From positions 1,555,261 through 1,619,260 of the forward strand of contig CAWAMS010000002.1 of assembly GCA_963783245.1 (NCBI GenBank): a stretch of 64,000 nt of DNA, written 5' to 3'. The notes under the pieces are model-generated. The model did no database searches. It was given only the letters and a program-made list of their open reading frames with translations, and was not told the origin of the DNA. The translations under genes and the position numbers were made by a program. Source of the stretch: Bog-473 sp963783245 (GTDB lineage Bacteria > Actinomycetota > Acidimicrobiia > Acidimicrobiales > RAAP-2). Position 1 is the first letter of the stretch. The number at the start of each line of letters is the position of its first letter. This document shows, in pieces, positions 44,914 through 54,165 of the stretch.

Positions 44914-46116
44914 CTATACGTTCAGCGGGGGACGCTCGCGGAAGGCGAGGCTGGTGGCGCCCACCGGCACCCCCTCGAGCCCCGCCTCGACCTCGGTCGC
45001 CGACGGGCCGAACTGCTCGGCCAGGGGGACCAGCACCCCGAGGTCGAACCCATAGACGGCGGCGGCGGTTCCCCCCAGCATGGCTTGCACCTCCTGGCGC
45101 GGGACGCCGGCGAACGTCCTGCAGATGGCCTCCTTCGAAAACGGGTACGTGCCTTCGGCGTGCGGGTAGTCGCTGCCCCACATGATCCGATCGGCCCCGA
45201 TCAACTCGCGCTCCGCGCAGTCGTAGGGGTGCATGAAGCTCGCCGCCACGTAGCAGTTCTCGTGCCAGTACTCGCTCGGTGGCCGACGTAACGCAACCGC
45301 GTTGAGGAAGTGCAGTTCACCGACGGCACCACGGACGAGGTAGCCGTAGTGCTGGTCCATGATGTCGAGGGTGGACCGCACCCAGGCGCTGCCCTGCTCG
45401 GCGAGCACCAACCGAAGTCCGGGGAACCGGTCGAACACGCCCGACAGCAAGAGCACCCACAACGGCCGATGCGAGAACCATGTCGTCTCCATCAGCCAGA
45501 GCAGCTGGGACGACGGATACTCCCCGTAGTCCGGGGAGGCACTCCCGCCGTGGGCGTTGACGACCACTCCGCGCTCCTCGCACGCCCGCCACACCGGGTC
45601 GTAGGCCGGCGAGTGGAGCGGCTCGATCGGCACCCCCGGCGGCATGCCCGGCAGCAGCAGGCCGCCCCGCAGGCCGTGGTCGGCGATCCAGTGCACGTCG
45701 CGGACCGCCTCCTCTATATCGTTGAGCAGGATCTGACCGATGCCGGCCCGCCGTTCGGGGCACCGTCCGCACCAGTCGGCCAACCAGCGATTGTGCGCGC
45801 GGAGCCCGGCCAACCGGTGCTCGAATTCGGCGGCGGAGGGGGCGCCGGCCACCAGGCCGCTCTTCGGGTAGAAGGGCGGGACGGTGTTCGGGTAGAGCAC
45901 CTCGGCGACCACGCCATCGGCCTCGAGCTCGCCCAGTCGACGGTCGCTGTCCCAGCTGCGATACCGCTCCGGCCCCTTGAGGTCGGCGAAGGGGTTGACG
46001 TAGTGGGCCGCCCAGTCGTCGAACTCATCGTGATAGCGGCGTTCGAGGAACGGCTTGTAGTCCGGCAGGTCGGCCCCGGCGTGGCAGTCGGCCGAGATGA
46101 CGAGATAGCGGTCCAC
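44914..46116 (-). CDS. Amidohydrolase-2 family metal-dependent hydrolase
   Basis: A 400-residue TIM-barrel enzyme with GTG 46116, paralogous to the one at 42682. It has SADCHAGADLPDYK at the start, GVVAEVLYPNTVPPF, a central VVNAHGGSA and the C-terminal IMWGSDYPHAEGTYPFS. The two copies have diverged strongly in the middle, which suggests two successive steps rather than redundancy. It lies eight bases before the SDR. Confidence 0.85.
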   Translation of the reverse strand: MDRYLVISADCHAGADLPDYKPFLERRYHDEFDDWAAHYVNPFADLKGPERYRSWDSDRRLGELEADGVVAEVLYPNTVPPFYPKSGLVAGAPSAAEFEHRLAGLRAHNRWLADWCGRCPERRAGIGQILLNDIEEAVRDVHWIADHGLRGGLLLPGMPPGVPIEPLHSPAYDPVWRACEERGVVVNAHGGSASPDYGEYPSSQLLWLMETTWFSHRPLWVLLLSGVFDRFPGLRLVLAEQGSAWVRSTLDIMDQHYGYLVRGAVGELHFLNAVALRRPPSEYWHENCYVAASFMHPYDCAERELIGADRIMWGSDYPHAEGTYPFSKEAICRTFAGVPRQEVQAMLGGTAAAVYGFDLGVLVPLAEQFGPSATEVEAGLEGVPVGATSLAFRERPPLNV

Positions 46117-46139
46117 TCGAAGCCAGCCGGTCAGGGCGC

Positions 46140-46907
46140 TCAGACCGGCTGGAGGCGGGCGATCAGATTGTCGTAGCGCTGGTGCCGGAAGGGCCAGATC
46201 CAGTCGGCCGGCACCGTGCGGTCGATCGCACCGGTCTGGGTCTGGTTGCTCTCGGTGTAGGTGATGCTGAGCACACGGCGCACCGGCAGGTCGGCCACCG
46301 GGTCGAAGGGCGAGTCCCGGAGGATCAGTTCGCCCTCGATCCGTTCACGCACCCGGTCCTCTTGGGTGCGGCGGACCCGAACCAACGACGGGTCGCCATC
46401 GAAGCGACCCCCGGCCGGGTCGAGAAGGAACTTGAAGTAGAAGGCGAACCGCTCGCTCCGCGCCTCGAGCGGAAGTTGCTCGACCACTCGGCCCCGCACC
46501 TCGGCCAGATCGACGCCGCGGCGACCCATCACCGCCACCACCTGGTCACCGTCGCGGCGGATGGAAGCCTCCCCCAGCTTCTTGGGCTCGCCGAAGGTCT
46601 CGCGTCCCCCGACCACCGCCGACTCGGTGTTCATGATCATCAGGAGGTCGTACGAGCCGTGCACGTTCCCATCCCTACATTTGACGGCGATCGTGCCGGC
46701 CGACAACGGGCTGCCGTCGGGCATGTCCACCTGGGCGTAGTTCACCCGGACGTGCGGCTCGGTCGGCTCGAGGGGGTGGGGCAGGACGGCCGCCACCAGC
46801 TCGGGATCGGTCTCGAAGATGGCGAGGAGGTTCCTCGACCACATCTTCGGGCCGTCGGCTTCCCCGACCGGCTCGGGTTCTTCGTGTACGGCGGCGTATC
46901 GGACCAT
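46140..46907 (-). CDS. Acetoacetate decarboxylase (ADC) family protein
   Basis: A 255-residue protein, ATG 46907 (GGGGGAGGG upstream). The ADC-fold signatures are VRVNYAQVDMPDG, VHGSYDLLMIMNTESAVVGGRETFGEPKKLGEASI with the Schiff-base-type lysine in EPKKLGEA, and YFKFLLDPAG. ADC-family members outside clostridia act as decarboxylases, aldolases or dehydratases; the reaction here is not fixed. It heads the catabolic operon and is followed by an amidohydrolase after 23 bases. Confidence 0.78.
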   Translation of the reverse strand: MVRYAAVHEEPEPVGEADGPKMWSRNLLAIFETDPELVAAVLPHPLEPTEPHVRVNYAQVDMPDGSPLSAGTIAVKCRDGNVHGSYDLLMIMNTESAVVGGRETFGEPKKLGEASIRRDGDQVVAVMGRRGVDLAEVRGRVVEQLPLEARSERFAFYFKFLLDPAGGRFDGDPSLVRVRRTQEDRVRERIEGELILRDSPFDPVADLPVRRVLSITYTESNQTQTGAIDRTVPADWIWPFRHQRYDNLIARLQPV

Positions 46908-47014
46908 GTCAGCCCTCCCCCAATCGTCACGCCTGGCCCCCGTCAGACGCGCAAGCAGAATCATCGCACCGCCGCCGCCCGGATACAAACGGCATTCCGC
47001 TGGCGCCTTCGAGC

Positions 47015-47842
47015 TCAGCGATGCCTTCGTCGTTGGTCATCAAGACCTTGTCCACCGCTCCTCACGCGACGACGGTAGGCCGACGGCGTCTCCCCGGTGT
47101 GCCGGACGAAGGCGCGGGAAAAGGAGCTCCCCTCGAATCCGACGGTGCTGGCGACGTCGAGAATGGTGAGGCCCGGTTCGGAGAGGAGCGCCATGGCCCG
47201 CAGGAGCCGGCTCTCGAGGAGGTACTGCCGCCAGGTCATGCCCGTGGCGGCCGGAAAGGCCCGGCGGAGGCTCCGCTCGGAGACCCCGACGGTCCGGCAG
47301 ATCTCGGCCGCCGTCGCGGTGGCGAGGTTGGCGTTGGTCTGCTCCATCACCGCCCGCACGAGAGGGTCCTTGGTGTTGGGCAGGCAGAGCGGCATCTCGT
47401 GCTCGAGCCACTCCAGGACGAGTGCGGCCAGCGCGGTGAAGAAGGAGTCCGCGCCAGCGTCGCTCAGCGGCCGGCCGATAGGCCAGCGCACGCCGTAGAG
47501 GATCATCTCGCGGATCACCGGAGCGGCCGCCAGAATCCGGGCCCGGCCTCCCTCGTCGGGGATCAGGTCGGGCGAGAAGAACACCGAGATCGTCCTGACG
47601 CCCTTGAGGATGGAGCTGTGGGAGAGGCCCGCCGGGATCCATGCTGCCTGCTGGGGCGGAAGGAGGTAGTGGGCGGTCTCGGTCTCGACCTCAATGGTCC
47701 CGGCGAACGCGTACTCCAGCTGATGGAGGTCGTGGGAATGCCAGCCCGTGACGAGGTCGGGCCCGTCGTAGACGTAGGTCCCGGCGGTCACCTCCGTCTC
47801 ACCGCGCATGTCGACGAGCCCCTGGTTGGCCGTCGCGGTCAA
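47015..47842 (-). CDS. AraC family transcriptional regulator
   Basis: A 275-residue regulator. The N-terminal cupin-like sensing domain is residues 20-105 (GWHSHDLHQLEYAFAGTIEVET, LLPPQQAAWIPAGLSHSS). The C-terminal HTH pair is at about 185-265 (TATAAEICRTVGVSERSLRRAFPAATG and LTILDVASTVGFEGSSFSRAFVRHTGETPSAYRR). TTG 47842 gives the longest form; ATG 47809 is an alternative start. It lies just upstream of the catabolic operon on the same strand and should activate it in response to its substrate. Confidence 0.85.
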   Translation of the reverse strand: MTATANQGLVDMRGETEVTAGTYVYDGPDLVTGWHSHDLHQLEYAFAGTIEVETETAHYLLPPQQAAWIPAGLSHSSILKGVRTISVFFSPDLIPDEGGRARILAAAPVIREMILYGVRWPIGRPLSDAGADSFFTALAALVLEWLEHEMPLCLPNTKDPLVRAVMEQTNANLATATAAEICRTVGVSERSLRRAFPAATGMTWRQYLLESRLLRAMALLSEPGLTILDVASTVGFEGSSFSRAFVRHTGETPSAYRRRVRSGGQGLDDQRRRHR

Positions 47843-47897
47843 ATTATTCGGCCAGATCGGCAGTGACGGTCACGGGCCACGAGTGTACCAATGGGAC

Positions 47898-48684
47898 ATG
47901 GACGAAAAACCCTCTGACGAGGAAGTTCGACAATCGTTCGCCCGGCAGGTGGGCGCTGTTCTCCGGCGACGATTCACCGTTTGCCGGGCGCTCCACCGCA
48001 TCGACCCGCTGGGTCGAGCCACTGAGGGCCGACATGTTGGTCCTCGACGTCGCGTGTGGCGCCGCCCATGTGGCAGAGGAGATCGCACCGCACGTGCGCC
48101 AGGTCGTGGGCATCGACTTGACGCCGGACCTCTTGCGACTCGGAGCCGATCGCCTCGGCGAGGCCGGCGTAGCCAACGTGCTCCTCCAAGAGGGCAACGC
48201 GTCCGACCTGCCCTTCCTCGACGGCACCTTCGATCTCGTCCTCTGCCGCAGTGCCTTGCACCACTTCCGCGACCCCTCGCGCACGGTCCGCGAAATGGCC
48301 AGGGTGTGTCGACCGGGTGGTCGAGTGGTCGTCTCCGACCTGGTGCCGCCCTACGCCGGGGTGAAGGCGGCGTTCGACGATCTCCACCGCCTGCTCGACC
48401 CTTCCCACATGGGGGTTCTCCTGAGCGACGAGATCGTCCAGCTCCTCGCAAAGGAGGTCGGCCCCATCTCCTTCGCCGAGCTGACGGACCCCCATCGGTT
48501 TCCACTCGACTACATCTTCAGTGACGTCAGCGATCGGGAATCGGTCCGGGCCGCTTTGACGGCCGAGCTGGACGACGGCCCACCCTCGGGCTTCGGGCCG
48601 GCGCTGGACTCCGACACCGGGTCGATCTCGGTGACCTTCACCTCGGTCACCGTCCAGGCCGTCCGGCCCACGGCAACGCAATGA
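47898..48684 (+). CDS. SAM-dependent class I methyltransferase (frameshifted)
   Basis: The ATG at 47898 gives MDEKPSDEEVRQSFARQVG, which after a frame change near 47960 continues LFSGDDSPFAGRSTAS. The SAM-binding Rossmann motif I is LVLDVACGAAHVAEEI, motif post-I VVGIDLTPDLL and motif IV FDLVLCRSALHHF. It resembles UbiE/COQ5 and arsenite-methyltransferase-like enzymes, and is 262 residues long. The substrate is not evident. It is divergent from the AraC gene. Confidence 0.83.
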
Positions 48685-48815
48685 CACGCTGCAGCCTCCC
48701 TGGCTGACCCGGGCCGAGCGGAGTCCGCACCTCGTTGGCAACCGGAGATGCCACCGAGATCGAATATCTTGGGTCCGGGCGGAGCCAGGCCCGTCATCCC
48801 GGCGAGGGGGAGCAG

Positions 48816-49424
48816 ATGCGGATTCGTGACATGAAGCAGTGGGCGATCGCGCTCGCCTGCGCGGCGATCGTGTTCTGTGCCTCGGTCGGGCCCTCCTCCG
48901 CGTCGGCTCCCACGGGCACCCGGGTCGTCGTGGCCAAATACGGGTTCTCGGTGACGGTGCCCACGGGTTGGGAGAGGGTCCAACTGACGAAGGACGGCGT
49001 CGGCAAGTTGGTCAAACGGATGGACAAAGTGGATCCGTCACAAGCCAGCCTCTTGAGCAGTCAGTCCGCCCAGGCGACCATCCGGAAGATGCAGCTCTAC
49101 GCCATCGGGCCGCTCCAAGGCGGCATGATCCCCAACATGAACGTCCTCGTGCAGTCACCCCAGGGGCTTCCCAGTGGGACGTCGTTCTTGACCCAGGTCA
49201 AGCAGCTCATGACGGGCACGCTCCACAACGCAGGGTTCACGAACGTCACGACCTCGATCGTCCACCTTCCTCTGGGCTCGGCCGTCCAGGGGAACTACAC
49301 CACGCCCTCGTCTTCGGTGACCATCACGCAGCTCTACATCTCGCACAAGTCGCACTTCTACATCGTGACGTTCACGCCCTCGTCGGTGGCCGCGCAGATC
49401 GAGAACACCTGGCACTGGCAGTAG
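48816..49424 (+). CDS. Secreted protein of unknown function (PsbP/LpqN-like fold possible)
   Basis: A 202-residue protein. ATG 48816 follows GAGGGGGA. The signal peptide is clear (KQWAIALACAAIVFCASVGPSSASA). The mature part begins VVVAKYGFSVTVPTGWERVQLT, the usual opening of exported alpha/beta proteins of the LpqN/PsbP type, and ends SVTITQLYISHKSHFYIVTFTPS. I cannot assign a function. It is isolated between a methyltransferase and a convergent membrane-protein gene. Confidence 0.6.
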   Translation: MRIRDMKQWAIALACAAIVFCASVGPSSASAPTGTRVVVAKYGFSVTVPTGWERVQLTKDGVGKLVKRMDKVDPSQASLLSSQSAQATIRKMQLYAIGPLQGGMIPNMNVLVQSPQGLPSGTSFLTQVKQLMTGTLHNAGFTNVTTSIVHLPLGSAVQGNYTTPSSSVTITQLYISHKSHFYIVTFTPSSVAAQIENTWHWQ

Positions 49425-49427
49425 GCC

Positions 49428-49904
49428 TTACGCGGATTCGAGGGGCATCCGTCGACGATCGCGCAGTGTCAGGAGGGCTTCGGCCGCGGCGAACGCTGCA
49501 CCGAAGCGGAGTTCGTTCGGCAAGCCTTGTTCCGATTCGTTCTGCACCCTTTCGTGGAATCGGCGAACCCTCATGGGAAAGGGATTCCGACCGAAGAAAT
49601 GCAGCAGTGGCTTGTCCAGGTCGAGGAGCGCCGCACCGGCCATGGCGGCGACCGTCGCCGTACGCGCCCGTTTGGTGGCGACGAGGGTGGCGCCGGTCAT
49701 GACGGCCAGTCCCAGCACGCCGTCACGCTTGGCTGCGGTGAGGAATCTGTCGGCCCCGCCGGGAATCCTGGTGTTACATCCCCAGTGGGGCACTGCGTCG
49801 AGGGCGAGATGCGAGACCACACCCAGGGCGAATGCCGCCACGGGTCGTCGTGACAGCATGCGGCCGATCAGGGCTCCCGAGAGCACATGGTTGGTCACGA
49901 ACAT
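49428..49904 (-). CDS. Membrane-associated hydrolase-like protein
   Basis: A 158-residue protein starting MFVTNHVLSGALIGRML. Conserved His/Asp residues lie in TNHVLSGAL, VVSHLALDAVPHWG and AALLDLDKPLLHFFGRNPFP, a pattern like the YdjM-type membrane-bound metal-dependent hydrolases. There are about three membrane helices. Function not determined. It converges with the secreted-protein gene, leaving a three-base gap. Confidence 0.65.
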   Translation of the reverse strand: MFVTNHVLSGALIGRMLSRRPVAAFALGVVSHLALDAVPHWGCNTRIPGGADRFLTAAKRDGVLGLAVMTGATLVATKRARTATVAAMAGAALLDLDKPLLHFFGRNPFPMRVRRFHERVQNESEQGLPNELRFGAAFAAAEALLTLRDRRRMPLESA

Positions 49905-50276
49905 CGCTCAACTCTCTCAGAACGCGGAAGGTAGGAAATCGCGGCAGGGCCAAGAGGTGTTGCAACGAGACCGCTCGCCCAATTTCACGCGTCGTCGCCG
50001 GCACCCCGAGTGTCCCGCGGGGAGCCCGGGGACGCCTGCTGATCCCCCCTGGTAGCGCGCCGGTTGCAAATCGGTTGGCGTACGACGCCACGGACCGACT
50101 TTCCTTGACTTTTGGCAGGTCAGGGTGTCAATGTGGAGGCGCAGTCGAAAAGGCAAACCTCTCGTGAGAGAGGGACGCAAAGTTACGGGACTCTCTGAGT
50201 CGGCCGGGCCGCCGAAATTAGCGAAGACGTGTAGCTACTTTCCCAGCGACCCGAGACTCCGGGTGGAAAGGGAAAC
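49905..50276. other. 372-bp intergenic region
   Basis: I see no gene, tRNA or assignable RNA class. The sequence is less GC-rich than its surroundings in places (for example 50090-50170). It includes the divergent start region of the membrane-protein gene. Confidence 0.4.
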
Positions 50277-50510
50277 GTGCACACGAGCATTCTTCACAAA
50301 CAGCGGCCCGGAGTCTGTCACCACTGTGGTTGGAGAGGGAACGTCGGAAAGGTTCACCGACGCGATCGCCGTCACATTGCCTCGGGGAACGCCCATGGTC
50401 GCCTGTGCGAAGAATGTGTGGCTCTCCTCTTCCAAGGTCAGACCGAGTTTCGTGACGCCCACAGCGGGCATGCCGGTCTGCGCGCCGTCCAAGCCCGCGA
50501 AGTCGCCTGA
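50277..50510 (+). CDS. Small zinc-finger-like protein
   Basis: GTG 50277 opens 77 residues (HTSILHKQRPGVCHHCGWRG, then NVGKVHRRDRRHI, RLCEECVALLFQGQTEF). The Cys-x2-Cys pairs CHHC and CEEC are spaced about 37 residues apart and would bind one zinc ion, as in small DNA- or ribosome-associated ribbon proteins. An open frame on the opposite strand is longer but has no recognisable motif. Moderate support only. Confidence 0.45.
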   Translation: MHTSILHKQRPGVCHHCGWRGNVGKVHRRDRRHIASGNAHGRLCEECVALLFQGQTEFRDAHSGHAGLRAVQAREVA

Positions 50511-50514
50511 GCCC

Positions 50515-50730
50515 GTGGTCATCGACCATCGCCGTCGGACGCATCGTCATCGACCGGGAACGCCCGAGCGTCCCTTCGATCCACCTTTGGGATGGTCGCC
50601 CCGGAACGCCACGGTGGTCATCCGGATGTTGCCTGATCCCGAGCCGATGCCGATCGTGGAGTACCCGATGCCAGACGCGCACCCTTCCGCCGGTGCCCCG
50701 ATGTACGAGGCTCTCCCAGAGGATTCGTAA
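50515..50730 (+). CDS. Hypothetical small protein
   Basis: A possible 71-residue protein from GTG 50515: Pro/Arg rich, with TVVIRMLPDPEPMPIVEYPMPD and a tail PSAGAPMYEALPEDS. No family is recognised. The spacing to the zinc-finger-like gene (4 bases) would allow a two-gene unit. Low certainty. Confidence 0.3.
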   Translation: MVIDHRRRTHRHRPGTPERPFDPPLGWSPRNATVVIRMLPDPEPMPIVEYPMPDAHPSAGAPMYEALPEDS

Positions 50731-50818
50731 CCGCCGCTCCCCCGGCTTCGTCCGTATACTCGGCCATTCCGACTGATCCCCTCGGAAGAGCCGGACGGGA
50801 CCCCAGGAGAAGAGCGAC

Positions 50819-51703
50819 ATGACGACCGTGGCCTCGAAAGTGGAGCTGGCCATCACTCCCCTCACCGGCACGACCGGTGCCGAAATCCGGGGGGTCGACC
50901 TGCACGAGACGCTGGCCGAATCGACCGTGGCGGACATTCTGGCGGCCCTCGTCGAGTACAAGGTGATCTTCTTTCCCGGTCAGCATCTCTCGGCGGCCGA
51001 GCATCTGGCGTTCGCCGCGCAATGTGGCGAGATCACCGAGGCGCATCCGCTCTCGCGCGGCAACCAGGGGTACCCGGGGCTCCACGAGATCAACTACAGC
51101 GAGATCCGCCAGACCTCCGCCAGCCGCCCCAATCCCCTGAAGAAGCCCCGGCTCGACGGCTGGCACACCGACGTCACGTTCATGCCGACGCCGCCCATGG
51201 GGTCGATCCTCAACGCATTGGCCATGCCCGAACGGGGTGGGGACACGGTCTTCGCCAACACGGAGGCGGCCTACGAGGGCCTGTCCGAGCCGTTCCGGCG
51301 TTTCCTCGACGGCCTGGTGGCCGTGCACGACGGTGAGGGACCATTCGGAGAAGGTCTGCGCAAGGACGGCTTCGCCGAATGGGATGGGCAGAGGTTCACC
51401 GAGTTCGTTCCGGTCGAGCACCCGCTGGTACGGACCCATCCGGTGAGCGGTAAGAAGTGCCTCTTCGTCAACCCGGAGTTCACCTCCCACATCAAGGGGT
51501 TCTCCCGTCGGGAGAGCGACGGCATTCTGGAACTGCTCTACGAGCACATGATCCAGCAGAAGTATCTCGTTCGCTACAACTGGAACGCGGGTGACCTCGG
51601 TTTCTGGGACAACCGGGCCACGATGCACTTCGTCGTCATCGACTACGGCACCCAGCACCGTCTGATTCAACGGGTGACACTCAGGGGCGAGCGCCCGTTC
51701 TGA
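50819..51703 (+). CDS. TauD/TfdA-family Fe(II)/2-oxoglutarate dioxygenase
   Basis: A 294-residue intact enzyme. The iron triad is His-x-Asp in LDGWHTDVTF and His in DNRATMHFVV; Arg in QHRLIQRVTLRGERPF binds 2-oxoglutarate. The start ITPLTGTTGAEIRGVDL and the VIFFPGQHLSAAEHLAFA segment are typical of taurine, alkylsulfate and 2,4-D dioxygenases. The substrate is probably a sulfonate, sulfate ester or aryloxy acid, not resolvable here. ATG 50819 has AGGAG upstream. Confidence 0.9.
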   Translation: MTTVASKVELAITPLTGTTGAEIRGVDLHETLAESTVADILAALVEYKVIFFPGQHLSAAEHLAFAAQCGEITEAHPLSRGNQGYPGLHEINYSEIRQTSASRPNPLKKPRLDGWHTDVTFMPTPPMGSILNALAMPERGGDTVFANTEAAYEGLSEPFRRFLDGLVAVHDGEGPFGEGLRKDGFAEWDGQRFTEFVPVEHPLVRTHPVSGKKCLFVNPEFTSHIKGFSRRESDGILELLYEHMIQQKYLVRYNWNAGDLGFWDNRATMHFVVIDYGTQHRLIQRVTLRGERPF

Positions 51704-51785
51704 TCTGACCGCCGGGGCCAGAAATACCTGGCGGACTCCCATCTGGAACTCATCTGTCGTCCAGGTGAGACAGCCATGATCGGGT

Positions 51786-53003
51786 GTGGTTCTTGAGGCC
51801 CACAGGACGACAGCGGAATCGCCGGCACCCACGGCCCCCGTCCTCGATCCTCCGGGAAGGTATCTGCGTCAGTACGACGTGTTCCGGGTGGTCACGCTCA
51901 TCTGCGTGATAGCCCAGCATTCCATCCTGTGGACCGTCACCGGTTCGAGCGTGGCGGGCTGGGGGTTGGTCATGCTGCTCCACTACACGCGCAACGCGTT
52001 CTTCTTCCTCAGCGCGTTCGTCGCCGCGTACGCCCAGTTCACTCGACCGCGGGCGATCGGGCCTCTGTGGTACCGCCGATTGACGCAGATCCTCGTCCCC
52101 TACCTGGTCTGGACCGCGATCTACTACACCTATTCCCGCCTGAAGTCGCCGACTCCGGACGCCTGGGGCCTGCTCGGGCATGACCTCTACAACGGCTATT
52201 ACCAGCTGTACTTCCTGGTTGTCCTGGCGCAGTTCTTCGTGCTGCTCCCCGGACTGCTGTGGCTGATCAGGGCGACACGGCGCCACCACGCGATGTTGCT
52301 CGGGGTCAGCTTCACCCTCCAGGTGGCCATGACGACGGTCAGCCACTACGCCAAGGCACCGACGGGGTGGGAGCACACCTGGAATGGCGTCGCCAATGTG
52401 CTCATCCAGACACGCTGGATCACCGGCTACCAGTTCTATTTCATCGCCGGACTGGTTGCGGCCGCGCACGCAGACGAGCTCCATCGTTTCGTGGACCGCC
52501 ATATGCGATCGATCCTGACCGCAGTGGTGGCGGTCGGGGTGGCCACGGAAGGGTATTACCTGATCACCGAGGCGGTGATTCACAACCCCGGCCGGGCCTC
52601 GGATCTCTACCAACCGATTGCCATCGCGTGGTTCTGCGCGGCCATCATCGGCCTCATCGCCCTCGGCCGCCTGTGGTCTCGTCGCGAAATCGCAGAGCCA
52701 CCCACGCCGGCCGGTCGCGTACTGGAGTGGGGCTCGAATGCTTCCGGGGGTTTCTACCTGGCCCACGTCCTGGTGCTCCAACTCATCATCGGCGTGCTCG
52801 AATGGAGCGGCGCGGTCGACGCCATGTCATGGGTCCGAACGGGTTGGATCCTCTTCTTCGGGACGCTGGCCGGTACCAGCCTTTTGATAACAATTCTGTT
52901 GCGCACACGGCTCCGCTTCGTGTTGACCGGTCCGAACAGGAGCGACCAACGAAGAAAGCTGAGGCCCGACTACGGCGGATTGGCGCACACGCAACGCCAG
53001 TAG
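51786..53003 (+). CDS. Acyltransferase 3 (OafA-like) membrane protein
   Basis: A 405-residue integral membrane protein with about ten helices. The family His/Arg region appears early (YLRQYDVFRVVTLICVIAQHSIL), followed by HYTRNAFFFLSAFVAAYA and YRRLTQILVPYLVWTAIYY, and a final SGGFYLAHVLVLQLIIG. Such enzymes O-acylate polysaccharides, peptidoglycan or lipids. It may modify the cell-surface polymer made by the cluster at 55.8-64 kb. The C-terminus is adjacent to the convergent gnd stop. Confidence 0.82.
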   Translation: MVLEAHRTTAESPAPTAPVLDPPGRYLRQYDVFRVVTLICVIAQHSILWTVTGSSVAGWGLVMLLHYTRNAFFFLSAFVAAYAQFTRPRAIGPLWYRRLTQILVPYLVWTAIYYTYSRLKSPTPDAWGLLGHDLYNGYYQLYFLVVLAQFFVLLPGLLWLIRATRRHHAMLLGVSFTLQVAMTTVSHYAKAPTGWEHTWNGVANVLIQTRWITGYQFYFIAGLVAAAHADELHRFVDRHMRSILTAVVAVGVATEGYYLITEAVIHNPGRASDLYQPIAIAWFCAAIIGLIALGRLWSRREIAEPPTPAGRVLEWGSNASGGFYLAHVLVLQLIIGVLEWSGAVDAMSWVRTGWILFFGTLAGTSLLITILLRTRLRFVLTGPNRSDQRRKLRPDYGGLAHTQRQ

Positions 53004-53007
53004 ATCG

Positions 53008-54046
53008 TCAGCTCTTCTTCTCGTCGTGACCGCCGAACCCCTTGCGCATGGCCGAGAGGACCTTGTTGGCAAAGTCATCGAGCCCGCGAGAGGCGAATCG
53101 GGAGTAGAGCGAGGCGGTGAGCACCGGGGCGGGGACCCCCTCGTCGATGGCGGCGATGGAGGTCCACCTCCCCTCGCCGGAGTCCGAGACGTGGCCGGCG
53201 AACTCGCCCAGCTCGGGTGACTCGTACAGAGCTGTCGCGGTCAGGTCGAGCAGCCACGATTCCACGACACTCCCCCGCCGCCAGACTTCGGTCACCGCAG
53301 TCGTGTCGATGTCGTACTGGTAGAACTCGGGCTCCTCGAGGGGTGCCGTCTCTGCATCTCCTGCGACGACGGGCTTCTTGCCGGCATTGGCATTGTGCAG
53401 GATGTTCAAGCCCTCGGCGAACGAGGCCATCATGCCGTACTCGATGCCGTTGTGGACCATTTTGACGAAGTGGCCGGCGCCGTTGGGGCCGCAATGCAGA
53501 AACCCCAGTTCTTCATCGGTGGGATCCCCCGTCCGCCCCGGGGTACGGGGCGCCGTCCCCAAGCCGGGCGCGATGGTGGCGAAAATGGGACGGAGGTGCT
53601 GCACGATGTCGGTCTCCCCGCCGATCATCAGGCAGAAGCCCCGTTCGATCCCCCACACGCCGCCACTCGTCCCGCAGTCGATGTGATGGATGCCCTTCTC
53701 CGACAGGGCCTTGGCGTGGCGGATGTCGTCTCGGTAATACGAGTTACCTCCGTCGATGATGATGTCCCCGCTCGACAGGTGGGAGCCGAGCTCCTCGATG
53801 GTCTTCTGGGTGATGTCCCCGGCCGGCACCATCACCCACGTCGCGCGCGGCGGGGTCAGCTTCTCGACGAATTCGGCCATCGAGTTGGCCCCGGTGGCGC
53901 CCTCGCGCCACCATGGCCTTCACTGCATCGGGGTTGACGTCGTAGGCCACGCAGGTGTGGCCATCGCGCATCAACCGGCCGACAATGCCTGCGCCCATCC
54001 GGCCGAGTCCGACCATGCCGAGCTGCATCGGGTTGCTTGTGGCCAT
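53008..54046 (-). CDS. gnd: 6-phosphogluconate dehydrogenase, short decarboxylating form (frameshifted)
   Basis: Converts 6-phosphogluconate to ribulose 5-phosphate. ATG 54046 gives MATSNPMQLGMVGLGRMGAGIVGRL, the dinucleotide motif. After a frame change near 53915 come VMVPAGDITQKTIEEL, IIIDGGNSYYRDDIRHAK, GIHHIDCGTSGGVWG and the catalytic Lys region GHFVKMVHNGIEYGMM. At about 345 residues it is the short NAD+-preferring type rather than the 470-residue dimeric form. It converges with the acyltransferase gene. Confidence 0.9.
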
Positions 54047-54165
54047 CGCCGTCTCCTCTGTCCTGGGTGCCAGCCTGACATTACTCATCACGACTGGATC
54101 GCTAGTCTCTGGCCGGCCAACTCTGGCCCTCCCCACATCTGGGCGACCCGGAAGGACACTCTCTC

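Noticed and set aside
50235..50522. A 95-residue minus-strand frame
   Set aside because: No recognisable motif; the plus-strand frame in the same place has paired Cys-x2-Cys sites and is preferred.
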